DNA of 9,931 nucleotides from positions 1 to 9,931 of the forward strand of contig JAQCER010000057.1 in assembly GCA_027618625.1 (NCBI GenBank), given 5' to 3'. Under the pieces are notes generated by a model. That model saw only the letters and a list, made by a program, of their open reading frames with translations. It made no database searches and was not told where the DNA came from. The translations under genes and the position numbers were made by a program. Below are positions 1 to 6,952 of the stretch, piece by piece. Origin of the DNA: Verrucomicrobiota bacterium. GTDB lineage: Bacteria > Verrucomicrobiota > Verrucomicrobiia > Verrucomicrobiales > DEV007. The stretch's first letter is position 1, and every line of letters begins with the position of its first letter.

Positions 1-62
1 CAAATCTCGAACAAGTCTAGTTGCCCGCAATTTTCACGATTTCACCTAAAAAAGTGAGTTCT

Positions 63-130
63 GAAGTTACTGTGCCATCCTGCTATTCCTTATCCCTGCC
101 GGATTCGCGCAGGAGGGGCATGAGAGCGAG
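63..130 (+). other. Orphan signal-peptide coding stretch upstream of the FG-GAP protein
   Basis: Read in frame with the downstream GTG at 131, the codons from position 77 give ILLFLIPAGFAQ followed by EGHESEV. This is a hydrophobic core with an A-x-A-like/GFAQ cleavage region, as in a Sec signal peptide. The same frame has stops at 47-49 and 62-64 and no ATG, GTG or TTG before 131; only a CTG at 80 could serve. In the frame one base earlier, codons at 64-75 read LKLLC, a plausible n-region, so dropping one base of the CC at 75-76 would give LKLLC-ILLFLIPAGFAQ. I infer that the true start was lost or is hidden by a frame error. No clear ribosome binding site is visible. Confidence 0.5.
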
Positions 131-724
131 GTGGGGTCCGCCACGACTCTCAAACTTGCCGAGTTGCGCGAAGAACTGGATCGAACCACCTGGGCTAATG
201 AGGTCATTGCTCAGGAATACGAAGCTGTGATCGTTTCCTTTTGGGATCGGCTTCGTCTGGCGCCGATGGAAGACAGATTCAAGGTCGCGGCCAGCCTTCC
301 CATGGAACGAGTATCCCTGGGGCCACTCTCAGGTAGTGGCCGAAATTTTGATCTGGGTATCCAAGCCATCAGGTTTACGAGGAGGCAGAATGAGGATCCC
401 GTGTTCCTTGCGCCCGAGAACTGGAAGCGATGGCTGGAGGGAATCCAACGGAAGGGATTTCAGATCGCGCAAAGCGAATGGCATCACGGAGAATTTGTTC
501 CCGAGTCCCCAAGTGAGAGGCCGGATCAGGTTGTTGCCGCAAGATCTCTGGTGAGCTTCGAGATCCACTTGTTACGACCTGGCGAAACGCCCGAGGCAAC
601 GATTGTTAAGGGCGAGGTGGAAATCGTGTGGAAGTTGCGGCGAAACGGCGACAAGCCCGAGATGGGATCACTGCGGGTTTTGCATGCAACGGTCGTGAAG
701 CGCGAAGGGGGGGCTCCTCTTTGA
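131..724 (+). CDS. N-terminal region of an exported FG-GAP/ASPIC-UnbV protein (5' part of a frameshifted gene)
   Basis: This open frame codes for 197 residues from a GTG at 131, but coding potential extends upstream into a signal peptide, so the GTG is probably internal. It starts with an amphipathic helix (KLAELREELDRTTWANE, about residues 7-23) and an AQEYE...FWDRLR segment, followed by a mixed alpha/beta region with EWHHGEFVPES near residue 121. I recall similar N-terminal regions in front of VCBS/FG-GAP repeats in verrucomicrobial and planctomycetal CRTAC1-like proteins; I assign no function to it. It ends in KREGGAPL just after the run of seven G at 707-713. With one G fewer the frame would run on as KREGGLLFEKAM into the 732 ORF. 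I therefore read it as the front third of one secreted protein of roughly 770 residues, either truly broken or misread. The alternative is a separate short secreted protein. Confidence 0.6.
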   Translation: MGSATTLKLAELREELDRTTWANEVIAQEYEAVIVSFWDRLRLAPMEDRFKVAASLPMERVSLGPLSGSGRNFDLGIQAIRFTRRQNEDPVFLAPENWKRWLEGIQRKGFQIAQSEWHHGEFVPESPSERPDQVVAARSLVSFEIHLLRPGETPEATIVKGEVEIVWKLRRNGDKPEMGSLRVLHATVVKREGGAPL

Positions 725-731
725 AAAGGCG

Positions 732-2393
732 ATGCGGCTGGCTCCAGAAGAACCCTCTCCGGGCGCGGGCGTAGCTCTCGCGCCGATCATCGTTCGGGAC
801 CTGAATGCCGACGGCTATCCTGAGATCATTCTTGGCGGAGTGAACACCGTGTTCGTGAACGAAGGCGGTTTCAAATTCAAACAGCGGGCGCTCTTCACCG
901 ACCCGCCACGGATCATGGTGAACACGGGATTAGTGGAGGATCTGACCGGCGACGGACTGCTGGATTTCGTGGGCGTGGATCCGGGGGGAAAGGCCTGGTT
1001 GCTGGAGGGCAGGGAAGGCGGCACATTTGCATCCGAAGCTCGGCGGCCTTGGGAAGAAGTCGCGCCTGGCCCAAGTGCCATCACGGCGGGTGATGTCGAT
1101 TACGACGGAGATCTCGATCTCTGGTTCGCGCAATACAAGCAGCCTTACAAGGGCGGCCAGATGCCCACCCCGTTTCATGACGCCAACGATGGCCACCCGT
1201 CCTATTTGCTGTTGAATGACGGGAAGGGAAACTTTACCGATGGCACGGAGAAATCCGGCTTGGGCAAGAAACGGCACCGTCGAACTTACAGCGCCTCCTT
1301 TGTGGATCTCGACGACGACCGAGACCTGGATCTCGTGGTTGTGAGCGACTTTGCCGGACTTGATGCCTGGCTGAACAGCGGCAGCGGAGAGTTCTCGCCC
1401 GCTCCCACCGCCATGTTCGGCGAATGTCACGCCTTCGGAATGGCGCACACCTTCGGCGACTTCGACCGCGACGGGAAGGAGGACCTCTACATGGTTGGCA
1501 TGAGTTCCACCACCGCGCGACGGCTCGATCAGCTCGGATTGAAACGGGAAGATTTTCCCGAATACGCGAAACTGCGGGCTCCGATGGCATTTGGCAACCG
1601 TCTCTACCTTGCTCGGGATAAGAAGTTCGTCCAGACGGACCTGAACGACCACTGTGCCAGGGCCGGCTGGGCATGGGGCGTCCGGGCTTTCGATCTCGAG
1701 AACGACGGTGACGACGATCTCTACGTGGCGAATGGGCACATCAGCGGCGAGTCAGCCACCGATTACTGTACCAGTTTCTGGTGCCATGACCTCTACACCG
1801 GATCTTCGAAGGAGAACCGTGCCATTGAGCATTTGCTGTCCGACCAGTTTCGTCCCATCGCGCAACGCGGCCTCGAAGTGGGACGCATTTCGTGGAACGG
1901 GTTTGAGCACAATCGCCTCTTTTGGAATCAGGAAGGCCGCGACTTCCTTGATATAGCGTTTCTGTTAGGGGTTTCCTACGAGACCGACTGCAGGGCGGTG
2001 GCAGCTGCGGACCTGGACGCCGATGGACGGCAAGACCTTCTCGTGGTGGAACATGAGTGGACGCGCAAGAAGGGTCTGGCAGGCCTGCAGGCCCTGCTCG
2101 TGCATCGCAATACCGTCCCGGCGCGGAACTGGCTGGGAGTGCGCGTCGTCGTCGGCGCGGGGGTCTCGCCAATCGGGGCCAAAGTCACGATGCACGGTAA
2201 CTTTGGAAAGAAGGAACGCCAGGTAGTGACCGGCGATTCGTTCTATACCCAACACCCCACGGTTGCGCACTTTGGGCTCGGAGACCACCAGGAATTCGAG
2301 AAGATCGTCGTGCGCTGGCCCAATGGACTCATCAGCGAAGCACCCGGCGGAAAGGTAAATCGTTACCTTCTCCTCACTCCGCCCGAAAACTGA
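732..2393 (+). CDS. FG-GAP/VCBS repeat protein with C-terminal ASPIC/UnbV domain (CRTAC1 family)
   Basis: The 553 residues hold at least seven aspartate-rich FG-GAP/VCBS motifs of the type D-x-[DNT]-x-D-G-x-x-[DE]-[LIF]: near 23 (DLNADGYPEI), 70 (DLTGDGLLDF), 121 (DVDYDGDLDL), 192 (DLDDDRDLDL), 243 (DFDRDGKEDL), 321 (DLENDGDDDL) and 427 (DLDADGRQDL). Such repeats build an integrin-alpha-like beta-propeller and bind Ca2+ through the aspartates. From about 466 (NWLGVRV) to 545 is an ASPIC/UnbV domain, with GDSFYTQHPTVAHFGLG and VRWPNG as its usual core. The family is extracellular and its substrate is unknown. The ATG at 732 lacks a signal peptide and an SD and lies 7 bp after the stop of the upstream ORF in another frame. 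It is probably an internal methionine of a longer gene (LLFEKAM-RLAPEE). No other gene follows in tight spacing; the next begins 145 bp on. Confidence 0.88.
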   Translation: MRLAPEEPSPGAGVALAPIIVRDLNADGYPEIILGGVNTVFVNEGGFKFKQRALFTDPPRIMVNTGLVEDLTGDGLLDFVGVDPGGKAWLLEGREGGTFASEARRPWEEVAPGPSAITAGDVDYDGDLDLWFAQYKQPYKGGQMPTPFHDANDGHPSYLLLNDGKGNFTDGTEKSGLGKKRHRRTYSASFVDLDDDRDLDLVVVSDFAGLDAWLNSGSGEFSPAPTAMFGECHAFGMAHTFGDFDRDGKEDLYMVGMSSTTARRLDQLGLKREDFPEYAKLRAPMAFGNRLYLARDKKFVQTDLNDHCARAGWAWGVRAFDLENDGDDDLYVANGHISGESATDYCTSFWCHDLYTGSSKENRAIEHLLSDQFRPIAQRGLEVGRISWNGFEHNRLFWNQEGRDFLDIAFLLGVSYETDCRAVAAADLDADGRQDLLVVEHEWTRKKGLAGLQALLVHRNTVPARNWLGVRVVVGAGVSPIGAKVTMHGNFGKKERQVVTGDSFYTQHPTVAHFGLGDHQEFEKIVVRWPNGLISEAPGGKVNRYLLLTPPEN

Positions 2394-2538
2394 TAGCGGG
2401 GGATCATCATTCTGATACAAGCCAGCGTATGGTGAACAGGGTAGACTTTTTTCTGTGCGTAAGATGTCAGGGTTGGGCATTCGATAGCTGAATGCTCTTG
2501 TTCCCTTGGATGCTTTCGATTACCCTGAGAATTGATTG

Positions 2539-3411
2539 ATGGAGAAACCAGTTGTTTTAGTGACCGGAGCAAGTGCTGGCCTCGGCCTGGCGCTGGCGCA
2601 AAAGTTGCTCCATCATGACTACCGCCTGGTGCTCACGGCCCGTGAGAGTTCGATGCAGCGCTTTGAGGAAGCGGGACTTGCAGAAGGGCCAGATTTGATG
2701 CTGCGACCGCTTCAGGTGCGGAGCGCTGCAGATCGCCAGGCGTTAATCAGCGCTGTTGAAAACCGTTGGGGTGGGGTGGATGTGTTAGTGAATAACGCTG
2801 GCGTTGCTTACCGATCGGTGGTCGAGCACGTGTGCGACGATGAACGGACACGACAGATGGAAATCAACTTTCAGGCACCAATGGAGTTGATCCGACTCGT
2901 CTTGCCGAAAATGCGAGAAAAGCGGGCCGGTCATATACTGAACGTTTCTTCGGTCGGGGGGATGATGGCCATGCCGACGATGGCCGTCTATAGTGCATCT
3001 AAGTATGCTCTTGAGGGAGCGAGCGAAGCTCTCTGGTACGAGCTACGGCCTTTCAATATCCACGTCACGATTGTCGAGCCCGGCTTTATTCGGTCCGACT
3101 CTTACCTGAAGACGCGACTCACCAAGCTAAGTGAGGAATCGTTCCACAATCCGCAGGATCCTTATCACGCGCATTACGTTCATATGGACGCCATGATCGG
3201 AAAGTTGATGAAGCGCGCCTTGGCCACGAACGAATCCGTGGCTGATTGCATCGTCGGTGCTATGCAGCGCAAGAATCCCCCGCTTCGTGTGATGGCGACG
3301 ATCGACGGGCATGTGTTCTCCCTCCTACGGAGATTCTTACCCCGTCAGGCGTTCCACTACTTTCTCTATTTCCTCCTTCCTCGCGTCGATACGTGGGGGA
3401 AGCCCGAATAG
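2539..3411 (+). CDS. Short-chain dehydrogenase/reductase (SDR, classical type)
   Basis: An intact cytoplasmic NAD(P)-dependent oxidoreductase of 290 residues. The Rossmann dinucleotide motif is TGASAGLG at 9-16, and ARES at 34-37 follows beta-2, where R35 suggests an NADP preference. NNAG is at 85-88, N110 is the catalytic Asn, S137/S138 lie in the NVSS strand, and Y151-x3-K155 is in YSASK. VEPGFIRSD follows the active site as usual. The C-terminal tail (about 255-285) is rich in aromatic and hydrophobic residues (FHYFLYFLLP) and could contact a membrane or a partner. I chose the ATG at 2539; a TTG one codon earlier would add one residue. Only a weak GAGA lies upstream. The substrate cannot be told from sequence; the closest general class is the broad SDR family of ketone or alcohol dehydrogenases. 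The stop lies 18 bp from the stop of the convergent isomerase gene. Confidence 0.93.
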   Translation: MEKPVVLVTGASAGLGLALAQKLLHHDYRLVLTARESSMQRFEEAGLAEGPDLMLRPLQVRSAADRQALISAVENRWGGVDVLVNNAGVAYRSVVEHVCDDERTRQMEINFQAPMELIRLVLPKMREKRAGHILNVSSVGGMMAMPTMAVYSASKYALEGASEALWYELRPFNIHVTIVEPGFIRSDSYLKTRLTKLSEESFHNPQDPYHAHYVHMDAMIGKLMKRALATNESVADCIVGAMQRKNPPLRVMATIDGHVFSLLRRFLPRQAFHYFLYFLLPRVDTWGKPE

Positions 3412-3429
3412 TTCCTCATCCACTCACCC

Positions 3430-4497
3430 CTACCCCACGCCCCCCACGCCCATGAGGTGCCGGAGCACCTGCAGCTCCAACTCCTCGTAGTCGCGGGCGG
3501 CGATGCACTGGCGCTCGAGGTCGCGGTTCCAGGTGCGGACTTTCTCGACCAAGTGGAGGAAGATGGCGCGGCTGTTCTTGAGGTGGGCGGTGACAGGGCA
3601 GCCTTGCTGGGTGCGGAAGGTCTTCACATCCAGGCCGATGAACTCGCCCTTTGATCCGTAGCCGGCCTCCTCCAGGACGCGCACCTGATTGAAGGCCGTG
3701 CGGAGATTCGAGGCGCCGAAGTTCTTGTCCTGATCGTATTTGAGCCCGTTCTGGTCGTTGAGGTGGACGCTGCCCAGCTTGTCGTGGGCGAGCGCGAAAG
3801 CCATCTCGTCCGAGGGATCGAGCCCGGCCAGCAGGGCGTGCGCCGTCTCGATGAGGCCTTTGACGCGCGCGGGATCCGACGAAGCGTAGGCCAGGGCGAT
3901 GGCGTGGCCGATGGTGGGCACGTAGGCCTGGTCGGTGGGCTCGTTCGGCTTGGGCTCGATCCAGATCTCGATCTCGCGGTCGTAGTCGAGCATGGCGTTG
4001 ACGGTATCGTGCAGCCGGATGTAGGCTTCGCGGGCGTTCTTGCTCTCGCGGGCGTACGAGCCCTCCCGCGCCAACCAGAGGACGATGGCCTTGCAGTCGA
4101 GGGCGCGGGCGATGTCGATGGACTTCTTCGTGCGGTCCCACGCATAGGCGCGGTCTTCCTCCGCATTCGCCGTGTAGGCGCCGTCGATGGTGTGGGGAGA
4201 AAACCAAAGCCGCGGCGCGACGAACTCGGGCACGAGCCCCTGGTTCGCCAGCATGGACTTCACCTGCGCCGCCTGCGCCAGCATCTGCGCCGGAGACTGG
4301 CCGTCCAAGTCCGGCACCACGTCGTCATCATGGAACTGCACGCCGTCGAACCCGAGCGGCTGGTAGAGCGCGAACTTCTCCTCATGCGGAAATGCCTGCC
4401 GCACGTCCGGTCCGAACGGATCCGCCCCCTCGCTGATGTTCCAGGGGCCGAAGGAGAAGCGGTATTTGGTGGGAATGTCTTTGGTGGTCGAAGTCAT
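3430..4497 (-). CDS. Xylose isomerase family TIM-barrel enzyme, short form
   Basis: The family interconverts aldoses and ketoses (xylose to xylulose, also glucose to fructose) in the cytoplasm with two divalent metals. From the ATG at 4497 the protein has 355 residues and a complete active site: W19, H56 and D59 in FHDDD, W141, E181 and K183 in EPKPNEP, E217 and H220 in ETAH, D248 in LNDQ, D255 and D257 in YDQDKNFG, and D290. The spacing closely matches the actinobacterial/Thermus type. That type is usually about 385 residues; this one seems to lack roughly 30 residues in the C-terminal arm, before RQCIAARDYEELELQVLRHLMG. That arm normally wraps a neighbouring subunit, so the tetramer may differ. 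The frame is open for 34 more codons upstream to a TTG at 4599, but that extension (RPPPTRAATAREP) looks non-coding. No SD is seen. No xylulokinase or sugar transporter adjoins, so the physiological sugar is uncertain. Confidence 0.93.
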   Translation of the reverse strand: MTSTTKDIPTKYRFSFGPWNISEGADPFGPDVRQAFPHEEKFALYQPLGFDGVQFHDDDVVPDLDGQSPAQMLAQAAQVKSMLANQGLVPEFVAPRLWFSPHTIDGAYTANAEEDRAYAWDRTKKSIDIARALDCKAIVLWLAREGSYARESKNAREAYIRLHDTVNAMLDYDREIEIWIEPKPNEPTDQAYVPTIGHAIALAYASSDPARVKGLIETAHALLAGLDPSDEMAFALAHDKLGSVHLNDQNGLKYDQDKNFGASNLRTAFNQVRVLEEAGYGSKGEFIGLDVKTFRTQQGCPVTAHLKNSRAIFLHLVEKVRTWNRDLERQCIAARDYEELELQVLRHLMGVGGVG

Positions 4498-4621
4498 GAG
4501 AGGAGAAGGTTCGCGGGCAGTCGCCGCCCGGGTTGGCGGTGGTCGCTTCCCGGCGGTTGGGCATCGGCAGTGGAGGCCGAGGCGGCGGTCATGGCGCAAC
4601 CATCATAATCGATGGAGGTCG

Positions 4622-4723
4622 ATTGGCGAGCGACTTCTGTGATTCTCCTTTTATCTGCGCAGCCAGGCCGACAGGCTGTCTCGGAAGCTCCATACCGAGG
4701 TGTGAAAGCCGTTGCTCGCCAAT
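4622..4723. repeat. Spaced 10-bp inverted repeat enclosing small palindromes (REPIN/MITE-like)
   Basis: ATTGGCGAGC at 4622-4631 is matched by its exact reverse complement GCTCGCCAAT at 4714-4723, with two of the next three inner bases also pairing. The 82 bp between contain GACAG-G-CTGTC and a CTCGG/CCGAG pair, so the whole could fold into a branched structure. It could be the ends of a small non-autonomous element or a structured leader of the isomerase transcript. Only one copy is present in the window. Confidence 0.4.
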
Positions 4724-4920
4724 GGGTTTCGGTTTCGGTTTTGCATTGCAGGCATAATGCTTTAAACTTCGATTCCATGAAAGATCACTCGTTCGCCCTT
4801 TTCGCTGGTCGTGGGAAACCGGCTTTCTTCGAGTTGCTTCGCGGGTAATTCCATGCGGCTCAACCCTATGCTATGCGGGCGCACCGGAACTGACAAGCAC
4901 CCATCGTCGTCAGGAGAGGT

Positions 4921-4992
4921 TTGACCTTGTTGACCGCATTGACCAGATTGTTCCTTCAATCGCGTCACCAACATCCCTAACATCCACAACCC
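4921..4992. repeat. Nonamer-period array upstream of the four-helix-bundle gene
   Basis: TTGACC occurs at 4921, 4930 and 4939, that is three times at exactly 9-bp spacing, followed by TTGTTC at 4948. Further on, CACCAACAT (4966) and CCCTAACAT (4975) again share a 9-bp period. The array is eight 9-bp blocks (72 bp) and ends at the base before the ATG of the next gene. The 9-bp register is seen directly; any role (protein binding, translation control, recombination) is inference. Confidence 0.55.
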
Positions 4993-5748
4993 ATGCCCGA
5001 TCTCTTCGACAAACACGGCGGGTTTCGTCGGCTCCATTCGTTCACGCTGGCCACCATCGTGCAGATCGAGACGCTCCGCTTTTGCCGACGCTTTCTCACC
5101 TTCGACCACCGCGAAAGCGACAGGAAATTCTACGATCCCAAGGGCCGCCAATATGACCAGATGACCCAGGCCGCCCGCAGCGGACGTCAAAACATCATCG
5201 AAGGCTCGGAACGCTCCTCCACCTCCAAAGACACGGAAATGAAGCTCACGGACGTCTCCAGGGCCAGCTTGAGCGAACTGCGCGGCGACTACGAAATCTT
5301 CATCCTCGACCGCGAGCAGTTACCGTGGTCGGTGCATTCCCCGGAAGCCAAAGCCGTGAACGCCGTCTCCCTGGACGCCGCCCCCTTCGCCGACGATCTT
5401 GTCCACGAGTCCGCCAGGCACGCCCTGGAGCAGCGCAGGAAATACGCCCGCTGGCTGGATTCCGAGGACGCCGTGGTCGTGGCCAATGCCATGCTTGTCA
5501 TCATCGGGCGGGCCTTGAACATGCTCAAGAGCCAGATCCAGGCCCAGGGCAGAGCATTTGAGGAAACCGGGGGCTTCAGCGAACGCCTCGTTGCCAAGCG
5601 CCTCGAAGCGCGAGAGGGCCGGAAATCCGCCGAGCCTGCCCCGGACTGCCCGCAATGCGCCCAGCCGATGCGACGCCGAAAGTCCGCCAATGGCGACTTC
5701 TGGGGCTGCTCCGCCTACCCGGACTGCAAGGGCTCCCGCCCCGCTTGA
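4993..5748 (+). CDS. Four-helix-bundle-suffix protein with C-terminal topoisomerase-type zinc finger
   Basis: 251 residues. Positions about 10-105 resemble the 23S rRNA intervening-sequence/four-helix-bundle family: helix ATIVQIETLRFCRRFL, then QMTQAARSGRQNIIEGSE (56-73) and LTDVSRASLSELRGDYE (85-101), the family's most conserved stretch. Residues about 105-215 form the longer alpha-helical suffix seen in the four-helix-bundle-suffix subgroup. A C4 zinc finger follows: C219-x2-C222-x16-C239-x5-C245 (CPQC...GCSAYPDC), as at the C-terminus of bacterial topoisomerase I, which binds single-stranded DNA. The four-helix fold is shared with Avd, the accessory protein of diversity-generating retroelements, but no reverse transcriptase or template repeat is in the window. 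I infer a nucleic-acid-binding role; the biological job is unknown. The start is the ATG directly after the nonamer array; there is no SD in the usual place. Confidence 0.85.
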   Translation: MPDLFDKHGGFRRLHSFTLATIVQIETLRFCRRFLTFDHRESDRKFYDPKGRQYDQMTQAARSGRQNIIEGSERSSTSKDTEMKLTDVSRASLSELRGDYEIFILDREQLPWSVHSPEAKAVNAVSLDAAPFADDLVHESARHALEQRRKYARWLDSEDAVVVANAMLVIIGRALNMLKSQIQAQGRAFEETGGFSERLVAKRLEAREGRKSAEPAPDCPQCAQPMRRRKSANGDFWGCSAYPDCKGSRPA

Positions 5749-5761
5749 GTCAAAGGAATAA

Positions 5762-6065
5762 ATTGCGGTACCTGTAAAGCATCTGTCACTATATTCTCTA
5801 AATTTGCTATATTCTCTACCGACTCAGGAAGACCCCACGCCTGCTCCAGCAGCCGCTGAATCGCGATACACAGTGCGCAGTTTGCCGATCCCGGTCGTGG
5901 AGAGTTCCCGTATCAACGACAAGGGGCAGGTGGCCGGGCTAAATGGAACGTCGGGGTTTCTCTACCTCCCGGTTGCCGACTATGGCCAGCCCGCCGGGTT
6001 GCAGGCGCGAAGCGTTCCAACCAGGCTTGGGCAGTCCTTGCGTGTCGATGGGCTCAACAACCAAG
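5762..6065 (+). pseudogene. Fragment of a HAF-repeat-type exported protein
   Basis: The frame is open from 5762, directly after a TAA at 5759-5761. From about 5867 it reads YTVRSLPIPVVESSRINDKG, then QVAG, GFLYLP and, near 6049, VDGLNNQGQ. The pairs INDKGQVAG and GLNNQGQ and the YTV...L opening are typical of HAF repeats of secreted proteins. The only starts are a TTG at 5804 or internal codons, and no signal peptide precedes it. After GLNNQGQ the frame loses sense (arginine/glutamine-rich shadow coding), while the frame one base further on reads as a beta-helix protein. I call it a remnant: head without signal peptide, tail cut or fused. It could be intact in a sister strain. Confidence 0.6.
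5789..5818. repeat. 12-bp direct repeat CTATATTCTCTA with 18-bp period
   Basis: CTATATTCTCTA occurs at 5789-5800 and again at 5807-5818. It is an AT-rich island in a GC-rich region, 41 bp after the zinc-finger gene and just before the HAF-like fragment. It could be a doubled regulator site, a promoter region or a scar of a small insertion. Confidence 0.55.
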
Positions 6066-6952
6066 GGCAATCTAATCAGCGGCAACGCCACCTTCGGCGT
6101 CCTGCTGGACTTTGCGGTGGCCACCGAGGAGCCGGTCCAGATCGCGGACAACAGGATCGGGGTGGGCGAAACCGGGAAGGCGCTGCCCAACGACGTCGGT
6201 GTCCGGGTCAACAAAGGCAACGCCCAGCTTACGGGCGACACGATCGCCCACAACCTCGGCGGCGGGCTGGCGGTCATCGACCCAGCCAGCACCGTCAGCG
6301 TCACGCGCAGCCCGTTCTTCACCAACGGGCTTAGGCTTGGGCTCGGGCCGCAGGGGATCGTCCACGCGACCCAGCCTTTCAATGCGCCGATGCAACTGGC
6401 CGCCCTGAAGAGCCCACCGGACGCCAGCGGGCAGGTCAGCATGGTCTTCGCCCTGCCGAAACTCGGCGACTCCACCAACGGCGGCCTCCCCGCGGCTCCC
6501 GGCGAGAAAGTGACGATCGAGTTCTATGCCAACGACGGGCTGGCCGAGTCCCAGGGCCGTTACCCCCTGTTCGTCCGGGAGATCGATCCGACGAAGGCCT
6601 GGTCGGAGCGCTTCGTGGTGTCGCCCTCTTCCCTCATGGCGACGAAAGCCACCTTCACCGTCACCTTGACGCGCCGCGGAAAGACCAGCGAGTTCTCCTC
6701 GCGCACCGTGCGCGAAACCTTCGTCTGGCCTGAGCTTCTCATCGCGCCGAGCAAACCCGGCGAGATCACGCTCGCCTGGCCCTCCGGCGGCAAGCCCGGC
6801 CTGTTCGTTTTGCAGGAAAGCTCCCTGCTCGACAGCGGCGCGTCGTTCGTCCTGCGCGAGGTGACACCCAAACTCGTGAATGGTGCCTTGGTGGTGACCA
6901 AGGCGATCGTTTCTTCCGCCTCGCCATGTATCCCGAAGCGCTGTTCCGCTGA
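6066..6952 (+). pseudogene. 3' part of an exported beta-helix-like protein, frameshifted near the end
   Basis: From about 6066 this frame gives GNLISGNATFGVLL, then QIADNRIGVG, NKGNAQLTGDTIAHNLGGG and FFTNG. The recurring N-x-I-x-x-N turns are those of right-handed parallel beta-helix proteins. A beta-rich region follows (KVTIEFYANDG, ATFTVTLTRRGKTSEFS) and then a fibronectin-like end, APSKPGEITLAWP...LFVLQESSLLDSG...VLREVTPKLVNGALVV. That end is common in secreted verrucomicrobial proteins and normally closes with a RFFRL tail. Here that tail, DRFFRLAMYPEALFR then a stop at 6950-6952, lies in another frame (phase of 6908), so a second frame change sits between about 6890 and 6908. The first half of the gene is missing; the HAF-type fragment stands in its place. 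In its own frame translation would run on across the convergent PEP-CTERM gene. Confidence 0.6.

Larger units (their letters stand above)
4498..4992. other. Intergenic region between the isomerase and the four-helix gene
   Basis: About 495 bp without a convincing gene, between divergent genes. It should hold the promoters of both. On the minus strand TATGAT (4607-4602) resembles a -10 box about 100 bp before the isomerase start, but no good -35 partner is seen. It also holds a spaced inverted repeat (4622-4723), a triplicated GTTTCG/GTTTTG run near 4725-4745, and a nonamer array (4921-4992), listed separately. A 23-codon ORF at 4777-4848 (MKDHSFALFAGRGKPAFF...) has no SD and is not called. 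Confidence 0.5.

Noticed and set aside
930..1739. Minus-strand ORF of 269 codons inside the FG-GAP gene
   Set aside because: Opposite-strand reading of the aspartate-rich repeats; no signal peptide, no domain.
3763..4608. Long plus-strand ORF of 281 codons opposite the isomerase
   Set aside because: It is the antisense shadow of a GC-rich gene whose minus-strand frame has a complete xylose isomerase active site; the plus-strand product is Val/Gly/Arg-rich without motifs.
4777..4848. 23-codon ORF MKDHSFALFAGRGKPAFF...
   Set aside because: Too short to judge, no SD and no recognisable partner; noted only because the composition looks natural.
4762..5190. Minus-strand ORF of 142 codons over the nonamer array and the start of the four-helix gene
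   Set aside because: It overlaps a recognisable gene, lacks an SD and has no recognisable motif.
4993..5748. Diversity-generating retroelement suggested by the Avd-like fold
   Set aside because: No reverse transcriptase, template repeat or variable repeat is seen; the protein is longer than Avd and carries a zinc finger.
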